This document shows, one piece after another, positions 1-6,205 of a DNA stretch of 10,085 nt (positions are counted from its first letter, which is position 1; each line of letters begins with the position of its first letter). Made by a program: the position numbers and the translations under genes. A model generated the notes under the pieces. The model did no database searches and was not told the DNA's origin. It saw only the letters and a list, made by a program, of their open reading frames with translations. This DNA comes from DATDRS01 sp035291605 (GTDB taxonomy: Bacteria; Chloroflexota; Anaerolineae; Anaerolineales; UBA6663): assembly GCA_035291605.1 (NCBI GenBank), contig DATDRS010000094.1, positions 1 through 10,085 of the forward strand, read 5' to 3'.

Positions 1-908
1 GCGCTGTCCGGCTGAAGCGTGAGGGCCTGCTGGAGGTACTGCACCGCCGCGCCGAAGTCGTCCGTTTGATAATACGTGCGGCTCAGGGCCAGATACGGCT
101 CAATATCATACGGGTCAATCGCGTTCGCTTTGCTGAACGCCGCGACGGCCTCTTCGAAGCGCTGGAGGATCCGGTAATTCAAGCCCAGGCTGATATACAG
201 GGTGATCAGATTGGGGTTGATCGCCAGCGCATTCCGGTAATGCTCAATCGCGTTCTCGTAGTTGCCTACGCTTTCGTTGGCGTAGCCCATCGCCCGGTGG
301 GCGTCGAGCGAGCCGGCGTCCAGGCCCAGGGCCAGTTGGGCCTCGCGCGTGCCCTGTTCCCACTTCTGGCCGTCGTTGAGGATCTCGGAATAGTAGGCGT
401 GCGCGGGGGCGTAATTGCCGTCCAGGGCAATCGCCTGGACCGCGGCGGCTTCGGCCTCCGCCAGCGTCTTGCACCGGCAGCCGCTGCTCACGTTCCAGTC
501 CAGCGCCCAGGCCAGGACGGACTTGGTCTTCGCGCTGTTCGGGGCGAGCAGCAGGGCTTTCTCGGCGGTGTTCAGGGCGTCTTCGTACTTCCGCGCATAG
601 ATCTGGATGCGGGCCAGGGACACCCAGTAATCCACGTTTTGAGTGTCACCCGCCACAGCTTTCTCGTAGGCGCCAATCGCCTGGGTCAACTGGCCCGCCG
701 AAAACTGGGCCTCGCCCTCCTCGGCGTGGGAGCGCGCCGTCCGCGTGGCCGTGGGGGTGGGGATGAACAACGGCTGCACCTCGCCGCGCTTCCAGCCATT
801 GAGCAAGAGCAATCCGCCCAGGATGAGAATCAACAGAAAAATGGTGAGGCGCGGGTTGATGAAACGCCGGCTTTTGCGCAGGTGGGGATGATTACCGGTG
901 AGATACAT
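1..908 (-). CDS. Membrane-anchored TPR protein, C-terminus beyond window
   Basis: Reading the minus strand from the ATG at 908 gives an uninterrupted frame of 302 codons that leaves the window at position 1, so the C-terminus is missing. A TAG lies four codons upstream in frame, with no other start between, which fixes the start. Residues 1-20 are basic, 21-37 form a hydrophobic membrane segment, 49-54 are a short Thr-Pro stalk (IPTPTA), and the rest is alpha-helical with tetratricopeptide repeats. The clearest repeats are at about 94-127, 201-234 (with YENAIEHYRNALAINPN), 235-268 and 269-302. TPR domains bind proteins and scaffold complexes; the topology suggests the repeats face outward. 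It is divergent from a similar anchored TPR-like gene at 1182. A Cys pair (C144, C146) interrupts the repeats. The specific partner is unknown. Confidence is high for the gene and fold, low for the role. Confidence 0.88.
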   Translation of the reverse strand, partial: MYLTGNHPHLRKSRRFINPRLTIFLLILILGGLLLLNGWKRGEVQPLFIPTPTATRTARSHAEEGEAQFSAGQLTQAIGAYEKAVAGDTQNVDYWVSLARIQIYARKYEDALNTAEKALLLAPNSAKTKSVLAWALDWNVSSGCRCKTLAEAEAAAVQAIALDGNYAPAHAYYSEILNDGQKWEQGTREAQLALGLDAGSLDAHRAMGYANESVGNYENAIEHYRNALAINPNLITLYISLGLNYRILQRFEEAVAAFSKANAIDPYDIEPYLALSRTYYQTDDFGAAVQYLQQALTLQPDS

Positions 909-929
909 GGCCGATGCTGCCTAGCGCAT

Positions 930-957
930 ATTATCACCCGGCGCTTGCCAGCGTCAA
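930..957 (-). promoter_or_regulatory. Sigma70-type promoter for the leftward TPR gene
   Basis: On the minus strand TTGACG (952-957) is followed after 16 bases by GATAAT (930-935); each box matches the consensus at five of six positions. Transcription would start near 923, leaving a leader of only about 15 bases before the ATG at 908, with no clear Shine-Dalgarno sequence. Confidence 0.6.
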
Positions 958-1071
958 GGAAAAATTGCTTAAGAATCGCCTGAGCGCGGCCAGGCGTCAG
1001 TATGCATGGTTGGAGAGACCCGATTTCTGGCCCGGGTTGTCGAACATGAGCCGGTTATCCGCGCGCAATGG

Positions 1072-1100
1072 TAGACTACAGTTGTTGAAGCCGCTATAAT
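1072..1100 (+). promoter_or_regulatory. Candidate promoter for the rightward TPR-like gene
   Basis: A perfect TATAAT at 1095-1100 is preceded, with a 17-base spacer, by TAGACT at 1072-1077 (four of six to TTGACA). It lies about 80 bases upstream of the ATG at 1182, and the inverted-repeat element at 1121-1175 would fall inside the transcribed leader. Confidence 0.5.
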
Positions 1101-1120
1101 GCCGCGCATTCGACCATTCC

Positions 1121-1175
1121 TTACCAATTGCGAATTACCCGTGGCCGTGACGGGAAATGGGGATTGGCAATTGGT
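1121..1175. repeat. 55-bp inverted-repeat element with flanking 6-bp direct repeat
   Basis: The left arm ACCAATTGCGAAT (1123-1135) pairs with the right arm ATTGGCAATTGGT (1163-1175) at 12 of 13 positions. A second inner stem CCCGT (1138-1142) / ACGGG (1150-1154) sits within. The hexamer CATTCC occurs immediately outside on both sides (1115-1120 and 1176-1181), as expected of a target-site duplication. The right copy directly abuts the ATG at 1182. This looks like a tiny MITE or REP-type element, or else an RNA hairpin in the leader of the downstream gene; the sequence alone does not decide between these. Confidence 0.6.
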
Positions 1176-1181
1176 CATTCC

Positions 1182-2186
1182 ATGTCCCTGCCTGAGAAGA
1201 CCTCGCCCACCTTCCCCTTTAGACCGAACCGCCTGAGCCGCCCCCTCTCGCTCATCGGGCTGAGTTTCGCCTGCGTCCTGCTCACTGTCGTCGCGGGCGC
1301 GGCCTTCGGCGGTTATCAGGCCGGAATGGCCCAGCGTGAAAAGCAGCTCCTGGCGACGCAGGCCGTCGAACTCAACGCGCAATACGACTTGGCCGTCGCC
1401 GACCTCGCCGTGGGGCGCTATGCGGTTGCGGCCGAGCGCCTCGAATATATCTTGCGGATTGACCCCGGCTACCCGGGCGCGGCCCAAAAACTCGCGCAGG
1501 CGCAGGCGGCTCTCAAGGTCACTCCCACCCCGACGTTTGAGCCGCTGCCCACGCCCGCGTCCCTGGACCCGGCGGAGATGCTGGCGCTGGCCCAGCAGGC
1601 CTATGATAAAGGCGATTGGGATAACACCATCTCCCAACTCACCGCTCTGCGCGCGATTGACCCCAACTTCGAGATCGTCAAGGTCAACGAGATGCTCCTC
1701 ACGGCCTTCAGCCGGCGCGGCCTGGCGCGCATCCTGGGGGACGAGATGGAGGCTGGCATCTTCGACATCACCCAGGCGGAGGTCTTCGGCCCGCTCGACG
1801 CCGACGCGAAAAATTATCGCGCCTGGGCCAGGCTGTATCTGAACGCCCAGAGCTTCTGGGGCGTCAACTGGCCGCAGACCATCCTCAACCTGGAGTTGCT
1901 TTACGCCCTGGCCCCTAACTTCAAAGACACGACCGCCAGGTATTACCAGGCCACCTTGAGATACGCCGAGCAGCTGGCCGCCGCCGGAGATTACTGCGCC
2001 GCGGCCGGGCAATATGCCATCTCGCAAACCATCCTGATTGATCCCGCCATTGCCGATACCCAGGCTACCGCGCAGGCCGTTTGCCTGCTGACCCCGACGC
2101 CCACGGCGACGCTTGACCCCGCGCTGATCACCCCCCAGCCCACCGACGCTTCCGGCGCCGAGGCCACGCCGTCGCCTTCTCCCTGA
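1182..2186 (+). CDS. Membrane-anchored TPR-like protein with Thr-Pro linkers
   Basis: A 334-residue protein with one membrane segment at about 23-46 after a short basic N-terminus, giving an inside-N, outside-C topology. After it come a helical TPR-like unit (about 62-96, containing LEYILRIDPGYP), a Thr/Pro linker (114-125), further TPR-like helices (131-163 with AYDKGDWDNTISQL, and 234-290), and a disordered C-terminal tail rich in Thr, Pro and Ser. The reading frame extends upstream to a TTG at 1128, but that codon lies within the inverted-repeat element. ATG 1182 is preferred because it precedes the basic and hydrophobic anchor, though its ribosome site is weak. The protein resembles the divergent gene at 1-908 in anchor, linker and repeats, so the two may be an old duplicate pair or partners. 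A scaffold role at the cell surface is inferred; no enzyme motif is seen. Confidence 0.83.
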   Translation: MSLPEKTSPTFPFRPNRLSRPLSLIGLSFACVLLTVVAGAAFGGYQAGMAQREKQLLATQAVELNAQYDLAVADLAVGRYAVAAERLEYILRIDPGYPGAAQKLAQAQAALKVTPTPTFEPLPTPASLDPAEMLALAQQAYDKGDWDNTISQLTALRAIDPNFEIVKVNEMLLTAFSRRGLARILGDEMEAGIFDITQAEVFGPLDADAKNYRAWARLYLNAQSFWGVNWPQTILNLELLYALAPNFKDTTARYYQATLRYAEQLAAAGDYCAAAGQYAISQTILIDPAIADTQATAQAVCLLTPTPTATLDPALITPQPTDASGAEATPSPSP

Positions 2187-2215
2187 CCCGTCATAATCAG
2201 AGGCGCTCGTCTCCC

Positions 2216-2244
2216 TTGCCGCATCCTACAATCCCTGTTATGAT
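2216..2244 (+). promoter_or_regulatory. Candidate promoter for the 921-residue lipoprotein gene
   Basis: TTGCCG (2216-2221) and TATGAT (2239-2244) are separated by exactly 17 bases; the boxes match the consensus at four and five of six positions. Transcription would begin near 2251, giving a leader of about 130 bases before the ATG at 2382. It lies downstream of the stop of the TPR-like gene, so the lipoprotein gene could be expressed independently of it. Confidence 0.5.
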
Positions 2245-2274
2245 TTCGACCGTTTGGAATCCTAGTGACAGTTC

Positions 2275-2352
2275 CGGGTAAGGCGACCCTCACGGGAGGC
2301 GGCTATGGTGAACGAGCCGCCGTTTTATTTGAATAGGGTGGTTCATTACCCG
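2275..2352 (+). ncRNA. Candidate structured leader RNA with terminator-like hairpin
   Basis: Three nested stems can be drawn: CGGGTAA (2275-2281) with TTACCCG (2346-2352), ACCCT (2286-2290) with AGGGT (2335-2339), and GGCGGCT (2298-2304) with AGCCGCC (2315-2321). The inner hairpin is followed by GTTTTATTT (2322-2330), like an intrinsic terminator. Its ten-base loop (2305-2314) contains TGGTGAAC (2306-2313), which can also pair, with two G-U wobbles, to GTTCATTA (2341-2348); this competes with the outer stem. It sits between a predicted promoter and the Shine-Dalgarno GGAGGT (2366-2371). It matches no riboswitch class I recognise. It may be an attenuator or riboswitch, or merely the terminator of the gene ending at 2186. 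Confidence 0.4.
2298..2330 (+). terminator. Intrinsic terminator-like hairpin
   Basis: A perfect 7-bp GC-rich stem (2298-2304 with 2315-2321), a 10-base loop and a run TTTTATTT (2323-2330) fit a factor-independent terminator. It could end transcripts from the TPR-like gene at 1182-2186. Because a predicted promoter lies between that gene and this hairpin, it may instead attenuate transcription of the downstream lipoprotein gene. Confidence 0.6.
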
Positions 2353-2365
2353 CTGCAAGCCAGTC

Positions 2366-2371
2366 GGAGGT
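2366..2371 (+). promoter_or_regulatory. Shine-Dalgarno site of the 921-residue lipoprotein gene
   Basis: GGAGGT lies ten bases before the ATG at 2382 and supports that start, which also gives a well-formed lipoprotein signal peptide. Confidence 0.65.
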
Positions 2372-2381
2372 CAGGTGGTTT

Positions 2382-5147
2382 ATGACCCGCCAGCACAGTC
2401 CATTGATCACGCTCAGTTCTCTGCTCGTCGTCGCGGCCCTGTTCGTCGCAGCCTGCGGCGCAAGTAAGGATAACGGCAACGCCAGCCAATTTACCGCGCT
2501 CACGCCCGATAACCCCATCGTGCAAATCCCGGAAGGGCTTGCGCTCAGCGCCAATCCCACCTCCATCCCTCCAGATTTTGGCGTGCAGCTCAAGGCCATC
2601 CCAGCGGAAACCTTCACCAACGGGCAGGCCGGCCCACAGTGGGATAAAGCCATCACCGGCCTCCCGGCTGGCCGGCGTCTTAGAGGGCCGCTCTACGAGA
2701 TCAAAACGACCGGCAAAACTCCCGGCCAGCTTTTTCTCTCGGTCGTTATGCCGTCGGACAGCAACCCGGCGGCCCTGGACCTCTACGGCTGGGATGGCGA
2801 GAAATGGTCTTTCCTTCCTGCCCATCCACGGGGCAATCAACTGGTCGCAGACGTTTCCACGGCGCCCCTGGCGCTGGGATTGTTCGAGGCCGCATCCACG
2901 CCGCCGCTGGCTTTCACCACACTGGAGCCGGGGCAGGCCCTCACCGCGGCCGCCGCTACAGGGGTGAACGGAGTCCTGCTCGGCGGCGTCAACCTCCAGG
3001 CTAACGGCGCGCTGGCCGGCCAGCTGCCCAATGCCGCGCTCGACCAGTCTATAGCCGTCTACCCCGTCGTGCGCAACTACGCCGCCGGCGGCTCCGAGGT
3101 GAACGCGCTTCCCAGGCTGCTCATTGACGTTGCGGTGCGGGCCAATCACCTGCAGAGCCTGGTATCCTTTGCCGTCTCCGGCGCCTACGATGGTCTGGCG
3201 CTTGACTATCGCGGGTTGAATGAGAGCCTGACCGCGGGATATGCGGAGTTCGTGCGCGACCTCGCGGCTCAATTGCACGCGCAAAACCGCCTGCTATTCG
3301 TGGTCGTGCAGACCCCAACCCGCGCCCCCGGGCTCGCCCGAGGGCGGGCCAACGGCAGCCTCGTGACGGGCGGCTACGACTGGCGCGCCCTCGGCGCTTC
3401 CGCCGATGCGCTCCTCGTCCCGCTCCCGGACGATCCCCAGTCGGTCGGCGATGGCCTGGCGGATGCCCTTTTGACCTGGGCCGTCGGCGAGGCCGATCGC
3501 AGCCGGATCCGCCTGTTGACCTCGGCCCTCAACGTGGACGGCGCGGCCGGGCAGTTTGCCCTGCTCGACCAGGCTTCAGCCCTCGCCCCTCTGGGATCCG
3601 TGACCGCCGTGCAGACGGCCCCGACCCCGGTCTCCCCAGGTCAGCCAATTACCGTGACCCTCTCTGGCAAAGCCCAAAAGCTGGAGTATGACTCGTTGGC
3701 CTTCGCGACACGCTATACCTATCTGGACGCCGCCGAGAGCACCCATACGGTCTGGCTCACCTCGGCCCATACGCTGCGCCAGCGCCTGGCGCTGGCTGCG
3801 AAGTATCACCTGGGAGGCGTGGTCGTGACGGACCTGCTCGCCCCAGGCGTTCCAGAAAACCTGGCTGCGGCCATCACCCAATACAAAGTAAATCTGAAGC
3901 CGCCGGCGCAGACACAGGCTGGCTTCCTATGGACGGTGGGAGACGCTTCGGGCCTTGTTGTGGCGCAGGCCACCGCGCAACCCGATCAGCCGTATGTGTT
4001 CGTCGCCGACCAGGCCGGGGATTATCGCTTCTCCGCCGAATTGCAAGATGGCAATTCCATCGCTCTAGGCTTTGTGGACGTAAGCGTCTCAAAAACCCTG
4101 GCGCAACAGGGCAGCCAGGGCAGTCAAGGCAGTCAGAGCAATCAGGGCAGCCAGGGCAATCAGGGCGGCAGTCAGGGGAGCACACAAACGGACAACACCG
4201 GCGGTTTTGTCCCGCCGCCTCCGATCGCCGCCGGGAACTTTGAGCTGGGCGGGCAGGTGCCCGGCTTTATCGCTCACCCTGGCGAGATGAAGCAGTCCGG
4301 GATGACCTGGGTGAAGTATCAGGCCATTGACCCGGCAGGCTCCATCGCCGAGGGGCACGCGGCGGGCTTCAAAGTGCTCATCAGCGCCGTCGGCGAGCGG
4401 GAGCGGGCTGCCGACCCCGCGTACTGGCCCGAATATGCCCAGTGGGTCGCCAGCATCGCCGCCCTGGGCGCAGACGCCATCGAGGTGTGGAATGAAGCGA
4501 ATCTCGACCGCGAGTGGCCGAACGGGCAAATCAGCGGCCCGGCCTACACCGAAATGCTGAGGCAGGCCTATACCGCCATTAAAGCCGCCAACCCCGGCGT
4601 CATGGTCATCGGCGGCGCGCCCTCTCCCACTGGCGCGGCCGGGTCAGCCGGATGCACGCCGGCCTTCTGCAACGACGACGTGTTCATCCAGCAAATGGCG
4701 GCGGCCGGCGCGGCGAGCTACATGGATTGCGTGGGCGTGCATTTCAACAGCGGCACGACCTCGCCCCAGGCGACCTCCGGCAGCGCGTTGAGCGGCTATC
4801 ACTATTCGTTTTACTTCTGGCCGATGGTAGACCTGTATTACAATACTTTCGGCGGCAGCCGCCCGTTGTGCTTCACCGAGTTAGGCTACGTGAGCCCGGA
4901 AGGCTACGAGTCTATCCCCCTCCCGGCATACTTCCAGTGGGCGGCGGGCACCAGTGTGGCCGAGCAGGCGCAATGGCTCGCCGAGTCCGCCAGCCTCGCG
5001 GCCGGCAGCGGCAAAGTGCGGATGATGATCGTCTTCAACGTGGACTTCACGCACTATCTGTCTAACGACCCGCAGGCCGGTTATGCCATCCTACGCCCGG
5101 ACGGCTCGTGCCCGGCCTGCGCCGCACTCGACGCGGTGATGCCGTAA
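2382..5147 (+). CDS. Lipoprotein: GH18-like domain fused to clan GH-A glycosidase domain
   Basis: A 921-residue exported lipoprotein. The signal peptide ends in lipobox VAAC with Cys25 as the lipidated residue. Visible parts are: a beta-rich N-terminal region (about 60-170); a GH18-like (chitinase/YaaH-type) barrel at about 195-505; a small beta domain (about 507-572); a Gly/Ser/Gln/Asn linker (575-605); and a clan GH-A (GH39/GH5-like) domain at about 610-921. In the GH18-like part the strand motif DGLALDYRG (270-278) has Arg277 where active members have the catalytic Glu, so this half is probably non-catalytic, perhaps glycan-binding. In the C-terminal part Glu705 (in EVWNEANL) is the expected acid/base and Glu833 (in FTELGY) the expected nucleophile, so it may be active. 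Several Cys residues there fit disulfides outside the cell. Two paralogs of the C-terminal domain follow downstream. The substrate is unknown. Confidence 0.85.
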   Translation: MTRQHSPLITLSSLLVVAALFVAACGASKDNGNASQFTALTPDNPIVQIPEGLALSANPTSIPPDFGVQLKAIPAETFTNGQAGPQWDKAITGLPAGRRLRGPLYEIKTTGKTPGQLFLSVVMPSDSNPAALDLYGWDGEKWSFLPAHPRGNQLVADVSTAPLALGLFEAASTPPLAFTTLEPGQALTAAAATGVNGVLLGGVNLQANGALAGQLPNAALDQSIAVYPVVRNYAAGGSEVNALPRLLIDVAVRANHLQSLVSFAVSGAYDGLALDYRGLNESLTAGYAEFVRDLAAQLHAQNRLLFVVVQTPTRAPGLARGRANGSLVTGGYDWRALGASADALLVPLPDDPQSVGDGLADALLTWAVGEADRSRIRLLTSALNVDGAAGQFALLDQASALAPLGSVTAVQTAPTPVSPGQPITVTLSGKAQKLEYDSLAFATRYTYLDAAESTHTVWLTSAHTLRQRLALAAKYHLGGVVVTDLLAPGVPENLAAAITQYKVNLKPPAQTQAGFLWTVGDASGLVVAQATAQPDQPYVFVADQAGDYRFSAELQDGNSIALGFVDVSVSKTLAQQGSQGSQGSQSNQGSQGNQGGSQGSTQTDNTGGFVPPPPIAAGNFELGGQVPGFIAHPGEMKQSGMTWVKYQAIDPAGSIAEGHAAGFKVLISAVGERERAADPAYWPEYAQWVASIAALGADAIEVWNEANLDREWPNGQISGPAYTEMLRQAYTAIKAANPGVMVIGGAPSPTGAAGSAGCTPAFCNDDVFIQQMAAAGAASYMDCVGVHFNSGTTSPQATSGSALSGYHYSFYFWPMVDLYYNTFGGSRPLCFTELGYVSPEGYESIPLPAYFQWAAGTSVAEQAQWLAESASLAAGSGKVRMMIVFNVDFTHYLSNDPQAGYAILRPDGSCPACAALDAVMP
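4110..4175 (+). repeat. Degenerate 9-bp tandem repeat encoding a GSQ/GNQ linker
   Basis: About seven units of the form GGCAGYCAR (variants GGCAATCAG, AGCAATCAG and one with an added GGC) lie head to tail inside the lipoprotein gene. They encode a Gly-Ser-Gln or Gly-Asn-Gln flexible linker that joins the GH18-like half to the clan GH-A half. All indels keep the frame, and the unit number may vary between strains. Confidence 0.8.
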
Positions 5148-5148
5148 G

Positions 5149-5165
5149 CGCGGATCTTATCCGCG
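5149..5165 (+). repeat. Intergenic hairpin just after the 921-residue lipoprotein gene
   Basis: CGCGGAT (5149-5155) and ATCCGCG (5159-5165) form a perfect 7-bp stem with a 3-base loop, two bases after the TAA stop. No T-run follows, so it is a poor intrinsic terminator. It may mark an mRNA processing or stability boundary, or allow partial read-through to the SH3 gene. Confidence 0.45.
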
Positions 5166-5227
5166 ACTTATCTGCAACCGAGAAACCTCAGATGAGAAAC
5201 CCTAACCTCCCTGATCGGACAAGTGAC

Positions 5228-6181
5228 ATGGAAACCCGGCCCTCGGCCCCCAAAATCTCGTGGGGCGCGGTCGCCGGCATTGTCGTGCTGGCCCTGGTGG
5301 GCGTCGCCATGCTCACCTACTCGCTCATCGCCCTGTTCGGCGCGCCTGAGACGCCGGAGCCAACTGCGGTCGCCCTGCAGCCCGCGACGCAGCCGCCCGT
5401 CGTGATACCGACCGTCACGCAGCCCCCGGCCCCCACTCAGGCCCCGACCAGCACGGGCGGGTCTGAGCCCCGCCCCGACACGCCGCCGCCCCCGGCCGCC
5501 ACGGATACGCCCGCCCAACAACCCACGGGGCCGGTGCTCAACATTCTCCAACCGGCCAACGTCCGCTCCGGGCCGGGGATCAACTATCCCGTTATCGGCG
5601 GGCTTCAGGCCGGCGCGACCGCGCCTCTGCTCGGTCGCGACGCCTCCGCGCAGTGGTTCGGCATCAGTTATTCCGCTGGCCAGGGATGGGTGTCCGGCCT
5701 CATCTCGTCCTACGGCGGCGACGTGAACGGCCTGCCGGTGATCGCCGCGCCGCCGCCGCCCCCGCCGCCCCCGCCGCCGACCAACACCGCGCCGCCGGCG
5801 AACACCGCGCCGCCGCCCACCTCACCCCCGCCCTCGGGTTACATTGCCGACGGCGTCCGGGGCGACGAGTTTTCCATTCGCAACACCACGGTGGGCGCCG
5901 GCCAGGATATCTGGTTCGACTTCACGGTCACGAACACGACCGACGATACGATACGCTATGGCGTGCTGGCCGCGCATACCGACGTGGGCTTTACGGCGCA
6001 GTCGTGGACGAACGCCTCGCTCCGGCCGCGGGCAGTGCTGGAGTGGACTGACCACATCAACATCAACACGCCCGGCACTTACCAGATCTACCTGGGCATT
6101 TGCTTTTCCGATAAGCCGTCGTGTCTCTCCGGGGCGTCGTGGGAACGGCTCTCCAACAGCATCACCGTCGTCGTGCAGTAA
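5228..6181 (+). CDS. Membrane-anchored bacterial SH3 protein with Pro-rich stalk
   Basis: From ATG 5228 the protein has 317 residues. A membrane segment spans about 12-37, followed by a Pro/Thr-rich stalk (40-100). A bacterial SH3 (SH3_3-type) domain lies at about 103-160, with the hallmark NVRSGPGINYPVIG (111-124) and a closing GWV (153-155). A poly-Pro and Asn-Thr-Ala-Pro-Pro stretch (175-203) leads to a C-terminal beta-sandwich-like domain (about 205-317) with two Cys (292, 299). SH3_3 domains usually bind cell-wall or surface ligands. No catalytic motif is seen, so a binding or docking role outside the membrane is inferred. An in-frame ATG at 5192 would add 12 residues; neither start has a strong ribosome site. 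A still earlier GTG at 5108 would overlap the previous gene and is unlikely. The gene lies 80 bases after the lipoprotein gene and 24 before the next, so co-transcription with at least the downstream gene is likely. Confidence 0.82.
   Translation: METRPSAPKISWGAVAGIVVLALVGVAMLTYSLIALFGAPETPEPTAVALQPATQPPVVIPTVTQPPAPTQAPTSTGGSEPRPDTPPPPAATDTPAQQPTGPVLNILQPANVRSGPGINYPVIGGLQAGATAPLLGRDASAQWFGISYSAGQGWVSGLISSYGGDVNGLPVIAAPPPPPPPPPPTNTAPPANTAPPPTSPPPSGYIADGVRGDEFSIRNTTVGAGQDIWFDFTVTNTTDDTIRYGVLAAHTDVGFTAQSWTNASLRPRAVLEWTDHININTPGTYQIYLGICFSDKPSCLSGASWERLSNSITVVVQ
5747..5824 (+). repeat. Poly-proline codon run and 18-bp tandem repeat in the SH3 gene
   Basis: A run of CCG/CCC codons encodes ten consecutive prolines. 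It is followed by two copies of AACACCGCGCCGCCG (5783-5797 and 5801-5815) spaced 18 bases apart, giving the repeat Asn-Thr-Ala-Pro-Pro. The stretch joins the SH3 domain to the C-terminal domain and is prone to length change. Ribosomes commonly stall on such proline runs and need EF-P. Confidence 0.75.
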
Positions 6182-6193
6182 TCCCAGGTGGTA

Positions 6194-6198
6194 AGGAG
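6194..6198 (+). promoter_or_regulatory. Shine-Dalgarno site of the 443-residue GH-A gene
   Basis: AGGAG at 6194-6198 lies 7 bases before the ATG at 6206 and 4 before the ATG at 6203. The spacing favours 6206 slightly. It argues against the GTG at 6188, which lies upstream of the site. Confidence 0.7.
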
Positions 6199-6205
6199 AG
6201 TTATG

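Noticed and set aside
66..983. 305-codon plus-strand open frame
   Set aside because: It is antisense to the TPR gene at 1-908. Its product is low-complexity Arg/Gly/Val sequence with no recognisable motif, while the minus strand gives clear TPRs.
1128..1181. TTG start for the TPR-like gene
   Set aside because: These 18 codons lie in and beside the inverted-repeat element and would add a non-signal-like N-terminus; ATG 1182 is better.
969..2027. 352-codon minus-strand open frame
   Set aside because: It is a shadow of the TPR-like gene, caused by high GC; the product shows no domain pattern.
2271..2381. Known riboswitch (cobalamin, TPP, c-di-GMP, c-di-AMP, SAM)
   Set aside because: None of the conserved core sequences of these classes that I know is present.
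4107..4175. Possible CRISPR or other spaced repeat
   Set aside because: The units are 9 bp, contiguous and in frame within a gene; there are no spacers.
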